DNA of 64,000 bases from Chryseobacterium kimseyorum (GCF_025971945.1 NZ_JAPDHW010000007.1:1-64000); one strand, 5' to 3'; shown: positions 17,171 through 26,752, counted from the first letter of the stretch. Program-made: numbers and translations. The notes: generated by a model not told the origin, from the sequence alone.

Positions 17171-19279
17171 ATGGCAAAAGGGATAGACAAGATAAAATAT
17201 GTAAGTGGTGATATCTTTATAAAGATGTCGGTTGCTGATACAAGACTTACCGTCCAACCAGATAAGATTATTCGGTTTCAGGCAGAATGGGAACGCGGTG
17301 CAACTCCTGCAGAGATGTTGCAGCCAGTTACTTGGTTTGTTCGAAGCTCGGATAAAATGGATCACGTAAGCAGTGATACATTGCCTTCAAATCAGGCATT
17401 CGGATTTAAAATTCCTAAAATACTTTGTGGAAGTTGTCATTACTTTATTGATGCAAGTACTTCGGGAATTCCAGATGCGAATTCAAAAGGATTATTTGTG
17501 AAAGGATATTGTCCGCCACGCATCAGGAAAAGCAAATGGTCATCTACAAGCGATGGCGAAGATGTACGAAAAACCCATCAGTTTTGTTATGGAGATGAGA
17601 TTCATTTAAGTCTTGAAACTGAAGGAATAAATGGTGATAAAGTTTATGTAACAGTTTACAGACGGGTACGGAAAGGAGGCGGTCTTTCTGATGATCATCC
17701 TATCATGAGATATACCAATGGATTGGTAATTGACGGAGAAATTAATATTTCGTTTGGGAATACTTATGAATGGTTGAATATAATAGGAAAAGCAAATGAT
17801 GTAGAAGAATTTTATGTGCAAGTAAAATCCTTAGATGGAAAATTAATCACCGATGGAAAAGATATTGTTCACGCACGATATCTGAGAATTAAAAATAAAA
17901 TATCTAATACCCGTGAAAAACCGTCTCTGAACAACTCACCGGTAAAAGTAGGTGATACCGATAAAAGCAGCGAAAGGATGTCGTTGGCTGCCGTATATTT
18001 CAGACCGTTGGATACATGGAACGGTGAATTTGGTTTTGATTGGCTTCGGGAAAAAGACAATGGTTTAGCACCCGCAAACGATCCTGCTTATGCCGATATT
18101 ATTGAAGGAGGTTATTTGGATGGGATTACAGATTTAACAGGTGGAGCTACCGGAACTGCCTATGCAAAATTGAAAAACCAATATGAGAGATTGCCTGTTG
18201 CCAATACCGGTTATGCAGTTACAGAATATTTCGTGCCGTCTCTTACCCTGTTTTCCGAAGCCTTTGTTGCCACTTTACCCTCTACACTTTCAGTAAAACC
18301 AAGAACTTATGCAGATTTAAAAGTATACGTTGCCATAAAAGACGATATAGACAGATTGGAGTTCGAATATGATAAAAATCTGTTGACGGTAAACCCAGAA
18401 ATATTGTCTGACAAAGCCAAAACCAATAGTTTAGTACCTTCAGCAGATACTTCTATAAAAATAACCTGCAAAAACGATTTACCTTCAGACAAAGAAATTA
18501 AAATCTATTGCTATCCCAAAAATGGAATGCCAAGGATATTGGCAGGGAAAATTGTGGTAGTTAAAAATAATATTTCTGTCAGAAAAAAAATGGATTTTGT
18601 TTTGGTTGATATTACAACCAATGTTACGAATATACCTATCAGAGGAAGTGTAACGGGTACTTTCGGAAGTGTAGAAGTAGATAATTTATACCATTCATTA
18701 CACCAAGCTCTTGTTATTCCAAATATTGTAAAAACAACTTTAGATCTATCTTCCAATGCAGATTTTCAAGTAGGAGGAATATATATAGAAAGCGATTCTT
18801 CCCGGCGAAATTATATTGCATATTTAAATAAAACCAATCATAATTTCAGGAATAATCTTCATAGGGATACAAGAATTTTGTTTTTTGATGTTCGAAGTGG
18901 GAATAATTATATAAATAGGGTATATAGTAATTATTTCACATTATTTAAATTCGGTTTAGAATCTAATAATCGCAGCTCACAAGGTTCATTGGGTGGTGCT
19001 GTTGAGCATATCAATATACACAACGCCTTAATTTTCACCTTACCTTGGGCGGGTGGTGATGATACAACAAAACATGAAGCCCTACACGGATTGGGACTTA
19101 ATCACACGCATCGTGACAGTACCCCCATAGACGACGCTGGATATAAATTTGTATTTCCCAATGGAAATAATTTTCCCGCAAAATCTACAGAAAATATTAT
19201 GAGCTATGGGGACAAGGTGAAAAAATCTACCTGGCGATGGCAATGGCATATTATTAACTCTAATATATCAGAAAAATGA
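17171..19279 (+). CDS. T6SS effector with C-terminal zinc-metalloprotease (metzincin-like) tip
   Basis: A 702-residue protein with no signal peptide. The N-terminal ~500 residues are probably the delivery part: beta-rich, with several cysteine-containing strands and a conserved-looking 'WNGEFGFDWLREKDNG...EGGYLDGITDLTGG' block. The last ~150 residues form a zincin. The zinc-binding motif HEALHGLGLNH (residues 635-645, HExxHxxGxxH) is followed about 30 residues later by a Met-turn-like ENIMSYGD. That combination defines metzincins. The gene follows a DUF4280 spike gene by 10 bp, and its stop codon overlaps the start of a lipoprotein gene (ATGA). Inferred role: a periplasm-acting protease toxin injected by the T6SS. 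Confidence 0.82.
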   Translation: MAKGIDKIKYVSGDIFIKMSVADTRLTVQPDKIIRFQAEWERGATPAEMLQPVTWFVRSSDKMDHVSSDTLPSNQAFGFKIPKILCGSCHYFIDASTSGIPDANSKGLFVKGYCPPRIRKSKWSSTSDGEDVRKTHQFCYGDEIHLSLETEGINGDKVYVTVYRRVRKGGGLSDDHPIMRYTNGLVIDGEINISFGNTYEWLNIIGKANDVEEFYVQVKSLDGKLITDGKDIVHARYLRIKNKISNTREKPSLNNSPVKVGDTDKSSERMSLAAVYFRPLDTWNGEFGFDWLREKDNGLAPANDPAYADIIEGGYLDGITDLTGGATGTAYAKLKNQYERLPVANTGYAVTEYFVPSLTLFSEAFVATLPSTLSVKPRTYADLKVYVAIKDDIDRLEFEYDKNLLTVNPEILSDKAKTNSLVPSADTSIKITCKNDLPSDKEIKIYCYPKNGMPRILAGKIVVVKNNISVRKKMDFVLVDITTNVTNIPIRGSVTGTFGSVEVDNLYHSLHQALVIPNIVKTTLDLSSNADFQVGGIYIESDSSRRNYIAYLNKTNHNFRNNLHRDTRILFFDVRSGNNYINRVYSNYFTLFKFGLESNNRSSQGSLGGAVEHINIHNALIFTLPWAGGDDTTKHEALHGLGLNHTHRDSTPIDDAGYKFVFPNGNNFPAKSTENIMSYGDKVKKSTWRWQWHIINSNISEK

Positions 19280-19947
19280 AGCATCTAATTTTAATAGCAT
19301 TTCTGCTGAGTTTGAGTAGTTGTGATGGACAGAATAAAAAAAAACCAGTACAGAAAACTACAACAGTTAAAAATAAAACAACTCATTTAATAAAAAAAGA
19401 GAATATGGAATATTATAATGAAAACGAATATAAAGACTGGAAGATAGATCCAGAGCATTGTAGCCTTTTCCCATGTGCAGACAATGACAAATTTATAATG
19501 AAAGGAGACGAGCGAATAAATATATTTACCGATGAAAAAAGATTTATACAAGTGGAAAGGAGTAGTATAATCAATCCATATAAAATTGTTAAAGTTTACT
19601 CTTTTAAGAATAAACAACTTTTGAATCTATCACAAGATTTTTACTCTTCTCCTGTATCATATGAAAAGTATGATGAAAAGGGAAAAATAGTTGAAGTAAA
19701 AAATTATAATGAACCTTACAAGTTTACTATAGAAGATTTAATAGAAAAAATAAAAAAAGAATATAATGTTGATTTAGTAGATAAAAGTGAAGGTTCCGCA
19801 GCAGGCAGAACTTCAAAAGATGATGTTTTTTATTATGAAGTATTTTTAAAATCTAAAAAAGATGGATATGCAAAAATGGAATACTTGCTAATCGATGGAA
19901 CTACAGGTAAAACGGATCTTAAATCTGATTTCCATGTAACTCCGTAG
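19276..19947 (+). CDS. Lipoprotein, candidate immunity protein to the metalloprotease effector (copy 1)
   Basis: A 223-residue lipoprotein (signal MKHLILIAFLLSLSSC, Cys at residue 16) whose ATG overlaps the effector's TGA by four bases. After a lysine/threonine-rich linker comes a folded domain with 'YKFTIEDLIEKIKKEYNVDL' and a C-terminal 'KMEYLLIDGTTGKTDLKSDF'. It has a paralog at 20242-20898, nearly identical at both ends but divergent in the middle. Overlap with the effector gene and lipoprotein localisation make it the likely cognate immunity protein. No family is known to me. Confidence 0.7.
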   Translation: MKHLILIAFLLSLSSCDGQNKKKPVQKTTTVKNKTTHLIKKENMEYYNENEYKDWKIDPEHCSLFPCADNDKFIMKGDERINIFTDEKRFIQVERSSIINPYKIVKVYSFKNKQLLNLSQDFYSSPVSYEKYDEKGKIVEVKNYNEPYKFTIEDLIEKIKKEYNVDLVDKSEGSAAGRTSKDDVFYYEVFLKSKKDGYAKMEYLLIDGTTGKTDLKSDFHVTP

Positions 19948-19949
19948 AG

Positions 19950-20243
19950 CATTGTTGGAATTCAAAATGTAATAAAGTTTACCCCCATCAAATGGAGATG
20001 ACTGTACATTAAACCACGAAACGCTCCATGGCTAGGATTATGTCATACTCACCGGAATGATAAACCAATCCCAACAGCAGGGAAATATTACAAATATATC
20101 TTTCCTTGTGCGATTATCAATAAACCTTATTAACTCTCACCAAACACTAGCAATTCGACAGACAATGTAATGTCTTATCATACTGTTAAAAAATACTTGG
20201 CGATGGCAATGGCATTTTATTAACTCTAATATATCTGAAAAAT
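19950..20243 (+). pseudogene. Remnant of a second metalloprotease effector tip
   Basis: The non-coding-looking gap between the two lipoprotein genes is a decayed effector 3' end. From about 19993 the frame reads GDDCTLNHETLHG, then TAG at 20033-20035. Adding one base restores L-G-L-C-H-T-H, i.e. a complete HExxHxxGxxH. Further on, N-V-M-S-Y (20163-20177) is the Met-turn, and the last ~50 bases, including TGGCGATGGCAATGGCAT, are nearly identical to the end of the intact effector. Several frameshifts and stops show it is dead. The first ~30 bp after the lipoprotein stop resemble instead the start of the next orphan tip, so the fragment is itself a mosaic. Confidence 0.8.
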
Positions 20244-20898
20244 GAAGCATCTAATTTTAATAGCATTTCTGCTGAGTTTGAGTAGTTGTGATGGACAGAA
20301 TAAAAAAAAACCAATACAGAAAACTACAGCAGTTAAAAATAAAACACCTCATATAATAAAAGAAGATACTATGGAATATTTTAATATTGATCAATACAAA
20401 GATTGGGAGATCGATTCGGATTTTTCATCATCAGATAATCATAAGTTTCTAAAAAAGAGAAATGAGCGAGTGGAGATTAATTTTTTATCAGACGGAGTTC
20501 AGGTTCGCTTACGAAATTTTAATAGTCCTTATGAAAAAATAAAAGGTTATTCTAATTCTACTAAATTTTTAGTTGCAGAAGGCTTAGATTTTTACGGATC
20601 ACCCATTGACAAAACTATACAGTATAACGAAAAACATCAAATAGTTAAAGAAATAGACTATGAAACACCTTATAAGTTTACAATAGAAGATTTAATAGAA
20701 AAAATAAAAAAAGAATATAAAGTTGATTTAGGAGATAAAAGTGAAGGTTCCGCAGCAGGCAGAACTTCAAAAGATGGTGTTTTTTATTATGAAGTTTTTT
20801 TAAGACATAAAACGGGAGAGCAAAAAATGGAGTATTTATTAGTTGATGGAACTACAGGTAAAACGGTTCTTAAATCTGATTTCCATGTAACTCCGTAG
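20242..20898 (+). CDS. Lipoprotein, candidate immunity protein (copy 2)
   Basis: A 218-residue paralog of the preceding lipoprotein. The first ~40 codons (MKHLILIAFLLSLSSC and the linker) and the last ~60 codons are almost identical. The central ~100 residues differ strongly (for example 'KDWEIDSDFSSSDNHKFLKK'). Its ATG overlaps the TGA of the effector-tip remnant exactly as in copy 1, so the unit 'effector 3' end plus immunity gene' was duplicated. It probably protects against a variant protease tip now lost here. It is intact. Confidence 0.7.
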   Translation: MKHLILIAFLLSLSSCDGQNKKKPIQKTTAVKNKTPHIIKEDTMEYFNIDQYKDWEIDSDFSSSDNHKFLKKRNERVEINFLSDGVQVRLRNFNSPYEKIKGYSNSTKFLVAEGLDFYGSPIDKTIQYNEKHQIVKEIDYETPYKFTIEDLIEKIKKEYKVDLGDKSEGSAAGRTSKDGVFYYEVFLRHKTGEQKMEYLLVDGTTGKTVLKSDFHVTP

Positions 20899-21227
20899 AG
20901 CATACAGGAATTCATAAAATTGAATTTTATATAAAAGAAAATGAATCTAAAAAGATGATAAAATGGTGGGAAGAAAGATATAAACATCTTAAAGTTTACC
21001 GTGTTTATCCCTGGACAGGAGAACAATGTACAACTGCTGTAAAATCTGCAATAAAAGAAGTATTTACATCTTTAAGTGAAAAGAATTGGATTCCGGACAC
21101 TGCACAAACACCAAAAGGATTATTAAAAGATTTGAAATCTTTTATAAGCTCCAGCAAACAACATAATGGTGAAATTGCTACAATTACTATCATTAAACAA
21201 GAAGATTCTGATTGGCCAAAACCTTAA
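20898..21227 (+). pseudogene. Orphan effector tip, possibly a permuted papain/NlpC-like domain
   Basis: An open frame with no start of its own begins right after the second lipoprotein's stop and reads EHTGIHKIEFYIKENESKKM, then KVYRVYPWTGEQCTTAVKSA and TPKGLLKDLKSF. The first internal ATG is 20955. An early His (HTGI), a later Cys in 'GEQCTTAVKSAI' and a closing TPxxLxxxL segment follow the order of circularly permuted NlpC/P60 (papain-like) hydrolases used in many polymorphic toxins. Without an N-terminal delivery region it is an orphan tip, with the lipoprotein that follows as its likely immunity partner. The fold assignment is tentative. Confidence 0.55.
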
Positions 21228-21230
21228 AAA

Positions 21231-21572
21231 ATGAAAAAAATAATTTTTACTATGGGACTACTATCTGTTTTACAATGTGATAAACACAGAAAAATATATT
21301 TAGATGATGAAAAGTTTAATGTTGTTGAAAAGCAAATGAAAATTTCGAGTGAACAAGCTTCTGAGATCTATAAAAAATCTTTTGATAAAAATTTTGATGT
21401 TAAAGAATCTCCATATCAAAAAGAATTGTTTTATGAAATTATATATATCGAAAATGGTTTTTACTACATTGGATTTGCAAGTAAAAATGATAAAAGAGAT
21501 ATGAAGACAGATCCTATTTATTTTTTAGCACAAATAAATCCGGAAACGGGAGAGATTTCAGTTGTAAAATAG
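21231..21572 (+). CDS. Small lipoprotein, candidate immunity protein for the orphan tip
   Basis: A 113-residue protein starting 3 bp after the orphan effector tip. It has a short lipoprotein signal (MKKIIFTMGLLSVLQC, Cys 16) and a small C-terminal domain resembling a two-layer sandwich: 'SSEQASEIYKKSFDKNFDV' and then strands ending in 'YFLAQINPETGEISVVK'. This strand-turn pattern is common in small immunity or inhibitor-like proteins. No sequence similarity to the two longer lipoproteins is evident beyond the signal. It is the last gene of the T6SS payload cluster. Confidence 0.6.
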   Translation: MKKIIFTMGLLSVLQCDKHRKIYLDDEKFNVVEKQMKISSEQASEIYKKSFDKNFDVKESPYQKELFYEIIYIENGFYYIGFASKNDKRDMKTDPIYFLAQINPETGEISVVK

Positions 21573-21943
21573 AATCTAGCGTTATCGAAAGTGAAGCAAA
21601 AAAGATATTTAATGGTGGGAGGAACGTTATCAAGTACAAATTTTCTTGTAAATTGACTAATTCAACTGATTTTGTTTTGATAATTTCATCCATCATTCTT
21701 ACTGCGTAAATTCGTTGGACTGCAAAATCGTAAGAACTTTTTTTTGAAAGCGAAAAAAATATATTGCAAATATTAGGGTTGTAAATATTAACATTGCAAA
21801 AACTAAATATCATAGGTTTATATTTTCATATTGCTATCCTATATTTAAAAAAAGACGCACATATTACTAACTTTGAGAAATATGACGAAATAAAATCATA
21901 TATGGTTGAGTGGTTTCAAAAATATTTCCTGGCTTTAGTTTAT
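21573..21943. other. Intergenic region between T6SS cluster and xylose operon
   Basis: AT-rich, no credible gene. Reading frames present are short and biased like random AT-rich DNA. It ends at the xylose-operon terminator on the opposite strand. Confidence 0.5.
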
Positions 21944-21974
21944 TAGAAAAAAGAGCACCGAAAAATCTCGGTGC
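21944..21974 (-). terminator. Terminator of the xylose operon
   Basis: Perfect 7-bp stem GCACCGA (21955-21961)/TCGGTGC (21968-21974), followed on the minus strand by CTCTTTTTTC. It lies 34 bp past the transporter stop. Confidence 0.88.
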
Positions 21975-22007
21975 CCTCAACAAACTAATTATAAAACTAA
22001 AGTATAT

Positions 22008-23429
22008 TTATTTTTCCCAAACCTTTTCAATCTCCTCTAAAGATTTTCCTTTGGTTTCAGGAACCCATTTCCAAACGAAGAACAGCGATAAAACACTCAT
22101 CACCCCATAAAATCCGTATGTGAAAGCGCCACTGAATTCCATCATAAAAGGATAAGTGGATGAAATTAAATAATTTGCTGCCCATTGAGCGGCAACCGCA
22201 ATCGCAATCGCACTTCCTCGTATTTTATTCGGGAATATTTCTGAGATCAAAACCCAACAGATTGGTCCCCAGGACATCATAAATGACGCGGTGTAAACAA
22301 TGATAAAGACCAAAGTGGCAATTCCGATGATTTGATAATAAGATAGAATTGCAATAGCAAACATTCCAATTGCCATCCCAACAGAACCAACAATCAATAA
22401 TGGTTTTCTTCCCCATTTATCCACCGTGAAAATGGCGATAACGGTAAATACAACGTTCACCAATCCCATCACAACGGTTTGCAGCATCGATGAATCTTTG
22501 TGAACACCCATACTTTCAAAAATCCTTGGAGCGTAGTATAAAGCCACGTTAATTCCTACAAACTGTTGGAAAACTGAAAGCAAAATTCCAATCACTATCA
22601 CAGTTTTCCCGAATGCAAAAATTTCACTCTTATGTTCAACGACAGTGCTTTTAATTTCGGAGAAAATTTCTTTTCCACGGGCTTCACCATTGATTTTAGT
22701 TAAAATTTTCAGTGCTTCTGCATCTTTATTAACGAACGTCAGATAACGCGGCGTTTCAGGAACGAAAAATAATAGGATACCGAATAGGGCAGAAGGAATC
22801 GTCAGTGACAAAAACATATATCGCCATCCGATTTCGTTGATCCATTCAACGGTTTGTCCGCTTGCGATGCCCCAGTTCACGAAGTAAACCACAAGCATCC
22901 CGAAAATAATGGCAAACTGATTCAGTGATACCAGTTTACCACGTATTTCGGCAGGTGCAATCTCACCAATGTACATCGGGCAGACCGCCGAAGCCAATCC
23001 CACACCGATTCCACCAATGATCCTATAAAAATTAAATGCCAGCAAAACACCCATGGAATGTTCGCCGTGTTTGAAGAATAAAAATTCAGGATACGCCGCT
23101 CCCAAAGCACTGATGAAGAACAGAAACGCCGAAAGCATCAATGATTTTTTTCTTCCCAGCTTCGTGGAAATCATTCCGGAAATAGCGCCACCGATGATAC
23201 ATCCGATCAATGCGCTCGAAATGGTCGCTCCGTGTGCCAATGAGCTCAATCCTAATGGAATGATCAGGTATTCCTGAATGGATTTTTCGGCTCCGGAAAT
23301 CACGGCCGTGTCGTATCCAAACAAAAGTCCTCCCAAAGTGGCGACCAACGTAAGTACAGTAACGTACAGCATGTTGATCTGCGCCTTTGTTCCTGAAGAA
23401 TATTTAGGACCAGAATCTATTATTTGCAT
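22008..23429 (-). CDS. xylE: MFS sugar/H+ symporter, probable D-xylose transporter
   Basis: A 473-residue sugar-porter-family MFS protein with 12 transmembrane segments. Family signatures are visible: GGLLFGYDTAVISGA in TM1, KLGRKKS in the 2-3 loop, VPETPRYL before the central loop, DKWGRKPLLI in the second half, and the C-terminal VPETKGKSLEEIEKVW. Similarity in pattern is to XylE-type xylose/H+ symporters, and its place after xylB and xylA in one direction supports xylose as substrate. It is the last gene of the operon, with its own terminator. 229 bp separate it from xylA. Confidence 0.9.
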   Translation of the reverse strand: MQIIDSGPKYSSGTKAQINMLYVTVLTLVATLGGLLFGYDTAVISGAEKSIQEYLIIPLGLSSLAHGATISSALIGCIIGGAISGMISTKLGRKKSLMLSAFLFFISALGAAYPEFLFFKHGEHSMGVLLAFNFYRIIGGIGVGLASAVCPMYIGEIAPAEIRGKLVSLNQFAIIFGMLVVYFVNWGIASGQTVEWINEIGWRYMFLSLTIPSALFGILLFFVPETPRYLTFVNKDAEALKILTKINGEARGKEIFSEIKSTVVEHKSEIFAFGKTVIVIGILLSVFQQFVGINVALYYAPRIFESMGVHKDSSMLQTVVMGLVNVVFTVIAIFTVDKWGRKPLLIVGSVGMAIGMFAIAILSYYQIIGIATLVFIIVYTASFMMSWGPICWVLISEIFPNKIRGSAIAIAVAAQWAANYLISSTYPFMMEFSGAFTYGFYGVMSVLSLFFVWKWVPETKGKSLEEIEKVWEK

Positions 23430-23658
23430 AGTTTGATTTAGTTTTAAATGTTAAAAGTTTTTGAAACATGATTTTTTTTAACCGCAAAAGAATCAAAAGA
23501 ATTTGCAGCATTTTAGTCATTCAAAAGATGGCAAAACGAATATTTTAACAAATATTTTTACATTTTGCAAACTTTTGAAGATCTGTTTTTTCAATAAGTT
23601 CTTTTGGACCTTTTGCGGTAGAAGAAAATACTCAAAAGTTGCCAATTTATGTATTAAA

Positions 23659-24987
23659 TTATAAATACTGATTAATAATACTTTCAAGATATTCCTGCTT
23701 TCCGCTCTCTCTTCCAACTTCACCCAATCCTTGAGCGTAAGCCGCAAGATCTGTTAAAGATAAGCTTCCGTTTTCGAAATCTTTACCTTTTCCGCTGTCG
23801 AATGAAGAATATCTGTTGGTTCTGATCTCAGAATATTTTGATTTTTCTAAAATTTTATCTGCAGCCAGGAACGATCTTGCAAAATTGTCCATTCCGCTGA
23901 TGTGAGCGATGAAAATATCTTCTAAATCTGTTGAATTCCTTCTGATTTTAGCATCGAAATTAACGCCTCCGCCTTGGAAACCTCCAGCCTGGATAATTAC
24001 CAACATCGCCTGAGTCATTTCATATAAATCAACCGGGAACTGGTCTGTATCCCAGCCATTCTGGTAATCTCCTCTGTTCGCATCGATGCTTCCCAAAACA
24101 TTGTTGTCAGCCGCTACCTGAAGTTCGTGCTCGAAAGTATGTTGAGCCAAAGTAGCGTGGTTGACTTCAAGATTTAATTTAAAATCATTCAATAGATCAT
24201 ACTGACGAAGGAAATTCAAACAAGTTGCCGCATCGAAATCATATTGGTGTTTTGTAGGCTCCATCGGTTTTGGCTCGATGAAGAAAGTCCCTTTGAAACC
24301 TTGAGCTCTAGCATAATCTTTAGCCAAATGTAAAAACTTCGCCATGTGCTCCTGCTCACGCTTCATATTCGTGTTAAGAAGTGACATATAACCTTCACGG
24401 CCGCCCCAGAATACGTAATTTTCTCCACCTAATTTAATGGTTGCATCCAAAGCATTTTTTACCTGTCCACCTGCGTACGCCAAAACATCAAAGGAAGGAT
24501 TGGTTGCCGCACCGTTCATAAATCTTGGGTTTGAGAAACAGTTGGATGTTCCCCAAAGTAATTTCACGCCTGAAGCTGCTTGTTTCTCTTTAGCGTAATC
24601 AGTAATGAATTCCAGTCTTTTTGTAGATTCTGTGAAATTATCTGCCTCGTCAATCAAATCGTAATCGTGGAAACAGTAGTAAGGAACGCCTAATTTTGTG
24701 AAAAATTCGAAAGCTGCATCCATTTTTTCTGTTGCTCTTTGTTTGGCGTCAGAAGCGGTTAACCAGTCAAATTGCTGAGTTCCTGCACCGAACGGATCTC
24801 CACCGGTTGCACAGAATGTATGCCAGTAAGCGGACGCAAACTTGAAATATTCTTTCATCGTTTTTCCACGAACGACCAAATTCTCATCGTAAAATTTGAA
24901 TGCCAACGGATTATCTGATTCTCTTCCCTCAAACTTGATTTTTTCTATTCCTTTAAAGTACTCTTTGTTTCCTGTCGTAATTGCCAT
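23659..24987 (-). CDS. xylA: Xylose isomerase
   Basis: A 442-residue class II xylose isomerase converting D-xylose to D-xylulose in the cytoplasm. The family signature VFWGGREGY is near residue 193 and the metal-ligand region is [15 protein letters not shown]. The active-site His lies in 'YYCFHDYD' and Asp residues in 'GSIDANRGD' and 'WDTDQFP'. Length is normal for the family. It sits between the kinase and transporter genes, all on the minus strand. The xylB-xylA spacer contains a dispersed repeat, so internal regulation is possible. Confidence 0.97.
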   Translation of the reverse strand: MAITTGNKEYFKGIEKIKFEGRESDNPLAFKFYDENLVVRGKTMKEYFKFASAYWHTFCATGGDPFGAGTQQFDWLTASDAKQRATEKMDAAFEFFTKLGVPYYCFHDYDLIDEADNFTESTKRLEFITDYAKEKQAASGVKLLWGTSNCFSNPRFMNGAATNPSFDVLAYAGGQVKNALDATIKLGGENYVFWGGREGYMSLLNTNMKREQEHMAKFLHLAKDYARAQGFKGTFFIEPKPMEPTKHQYDFDAATCLNFLRQYDLLNDFKLNLEVNHATLAQHTFEHELQVAADNNVLGSIDANRGDYQNGWDTDQFPVDLYEMTQAMLVIIQAGGFQGGGVNFDAKIRRNSTDLEDIFIAHISGMDNFARSFLAADKILEKSKYSEIRTNRYSSFDSGKGKDFENGSLSLTDLAAYAQGLGEVGRESGKQEYLESIINQYL

Positions 24988-25044
24988 TATTTTGATTTTA
25001 TATTTTTATTGATTCTTATAATTTGTCTAATAGATTTCTTTGGG

Positions 25045-25150
25045 CAGCTTAATCCGCCTTCCACTCCCGCTTTTTTCTGAAAAAACCAGCGCATTTCCCA
25101 TCCATTTTTTCACAAAAAGAGCTCCGTTCAAGTCGGGCTGCGATTCTGTC
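25045..25150. repeat. Dispersed intergenic repeat, copy 1
   Basis: A 100-bp stretch beginning GGGCAGCTTAATCCGCCTTCC and containing AAAAAGAGCTCCGTTCAAGTCGG in its right half resembles the block at 28902-28985. The family has inverted short stems around poly-A/T runs. I believe it is widespread in Chryseobacterium intergenic regions, but this is from memory. Confidence 0.5.
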
Positions 25151-25186
25151 ATTATATTAAATGAACGTTGTTCATTATAGTCGAGA

Positions 25187-26677
25187 CTATGAACCACTTA
25201 TCACCTGCTCCAATTTGTTTTTCCACTTCCCATAACTTTCCCTGTACTGATCCATATTTTTAAAATCAGGGATGTACGTTGTGGTAATATCTTTTTCGGT
25301 TAAAATATCCGTTAAGGTTTCAAATGCTCCTGCTCCGATTGCCGCTGCTCTCGCTGCTCCTGTAGAACCTGTCGTGTCAAATATTCTGATTTCAGTGTCC
25401 AATAAAGTTGCAATCGATTGCGCGAATAGAGAAGAACGAAATAAATTATCTCCACCGGCTTTAATAATTCCTTTCTGTAAACCGTCATTCATCAGAATTT
25501 CAGTTCCATAAACGAAAGAGTAGGCGATACCCTCCAGTCCGGCTCTGAATAAATGAACACTTTTGTGACGGTTAAAATTCACATTATAAGTAGACGAACC
25601 GATGTCTTTGTTCTTTAAAACTCTCTCAGCGCCATTTCCGAATGGTAAAACAATGATTCCGTCTGATCCGATTGGGATTTGTGAAGCCAGATCATTCAGT
25701 TCCTGATAAGAATGTCTTTTTTGATCCACCTGGTGACGTAACCAACTGTACTGAATTCCTGCACCATTTAAACAAAGCATTTTCCCGATTCTAGGCTGCT
25801 CTTTCGTATGATTGATGTGTGCAAAATTATTTACCCGCACAGATTCTTTAGAATGAATATTGTCTGTCACACCATAAACAACGCCTGAAGTTCCGCCTGT
25901 TGCAGCGATCTCTCCGGGATTCATAACGTTTAATGATAATGCATTATTCGGCTGATCTCCGGCTCTGTACAAAACAGGAATTCCTTCCGGCAAACCGCTT
26001 TCTTCAGCGCCCTGTTTTGAAACCACACATTGCTCCGTAAAATTGTCTACCACTGTTGAAACCAATGATTCATCAATTCCCCAGTGATTCAATAAGGTTT
26101 TCGAAGCCTGATGTTTCTGGAAATCCCAAAGTACGCCTTCCGAAAGTCCCGTAACCGTCGTTGTGGCTTCTCCGCTTAATTTTAAAGCAATAAAATCTCC
26201 AGGAAGCATAAACTTCCAGATTTTTTCATACACTTCTGGCTCATTTTCTTTAACCCATTTTAATTTTGAAGCGGTGAAATTTCCCGGTGAGTTCAAAAGT
26301 TTATTCATGCAAACTTCTTCACCCAAGTCGTCAAAAGCTTTGTCACCTGTTTCTACTGCACGGCTATCGCACCAGATGATTGACGGACGCAAAACTTGTT
26401 TATCCTTGCCTACCAAAACCAAACCGTGCATCTGATAAGAGATTCCGATTCCCTTGATTTCGTTTTTATCGATGTGGCTTTCTGCAATTATTTTTTGAGT
26501 CAGAATTCTAAGATTTTGCCACCATTGCTCCGGATCCTGTTCTGCCCATCCGATCTTTGGAGAATCGATAGGCATTTCTGTTTCCGGATATTTCGCGTGG
26601 GCGATCACTTTTCCGTTTTCATCTACAATGGATGCTTTTACCGATGAGCTTCCGACATCATATCCTATAAACTTCAT
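25187..26677 (-). CDS. xylB: Xylulokinase
   Basis: A 496-residue FGGY-family carbohydrate kinase that phosphorylates D-xylulose. The N-terminal phosphate-1 motif is YDVGSSSVKASIVDENGK. The substrate region reads GISYQMHGLVLV with 'PSIIWCDSRAVE', the ATP-binding part has 'ATGGTSGVVYGV', and the C-terminal region is IIKAGGDNLFRSSLFAQ. It is the first gene of the xylose operon: a good promoter and a 17-bp palindrome lie directly upstream on the minus strand. Confidence 0.95.
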   Translation of the reverse strand: MKFIGYDVGSSSVKASIVDENGKVIAHAKYPETEMPIDSPKIGWAEQDPEQWWQNLRILTQKIIAESHIDKNEIKGIGISYQMHGLVLVGKDKQVLRPSIIWCDSRAVETGDKAFDDLGEEVCMNKLLNSPGNFTASKLKWVKENEPEVYEKIWKFMLPGDFIALKLSGEATTTVTGLSEGVLWDFQKHQASKTLLNHWGIDESLVSTVVDNFTEQCVVSKQGAEESGLPEGIPVLYRAGDQPNNALSLNVMNPGEIAATGGTSGVVYGVTDNIHSKESVRVNNFAHINHTKEQPRIGKMLCLNGAGIQYSWLRHQVDQKRHSYQELNDLASQIPIGSDGIIVLPFGNGAERVLKNKDIGSSTYNVNFNRHKSVHLFRAGLEGIAYSFVYGTEILMNDGLQKGIIKAGGDNLFRSSLFAQSIATLLDTEIRIFDTTGSTGAARAAAIGAGAFETLTDILTEKDITTTYIPDFKNMDQYRESYGKWKNKLEQVISGS

Positions 26678-26701
26678 TATTAATTAATAATTGTTAGGCT
26701 C

Positions 26702-26730
26702 TAAATGTAATAATTTTACACTAAAATCAA
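26702..26730 (-). promoter_or_regulatory. xylB promoter
   Basis: On the minus strand TTG (26730-26728) is followed after 18 bp by TACATTTA (26709-26702), seven of eight matches to TAnnTTTG. Transcription would start near 26696, about 20 nt before the ATG. Confidence 0.65.
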
Positions 26731-26752
26731 TATTTTTTTATTTAAACTGTAT

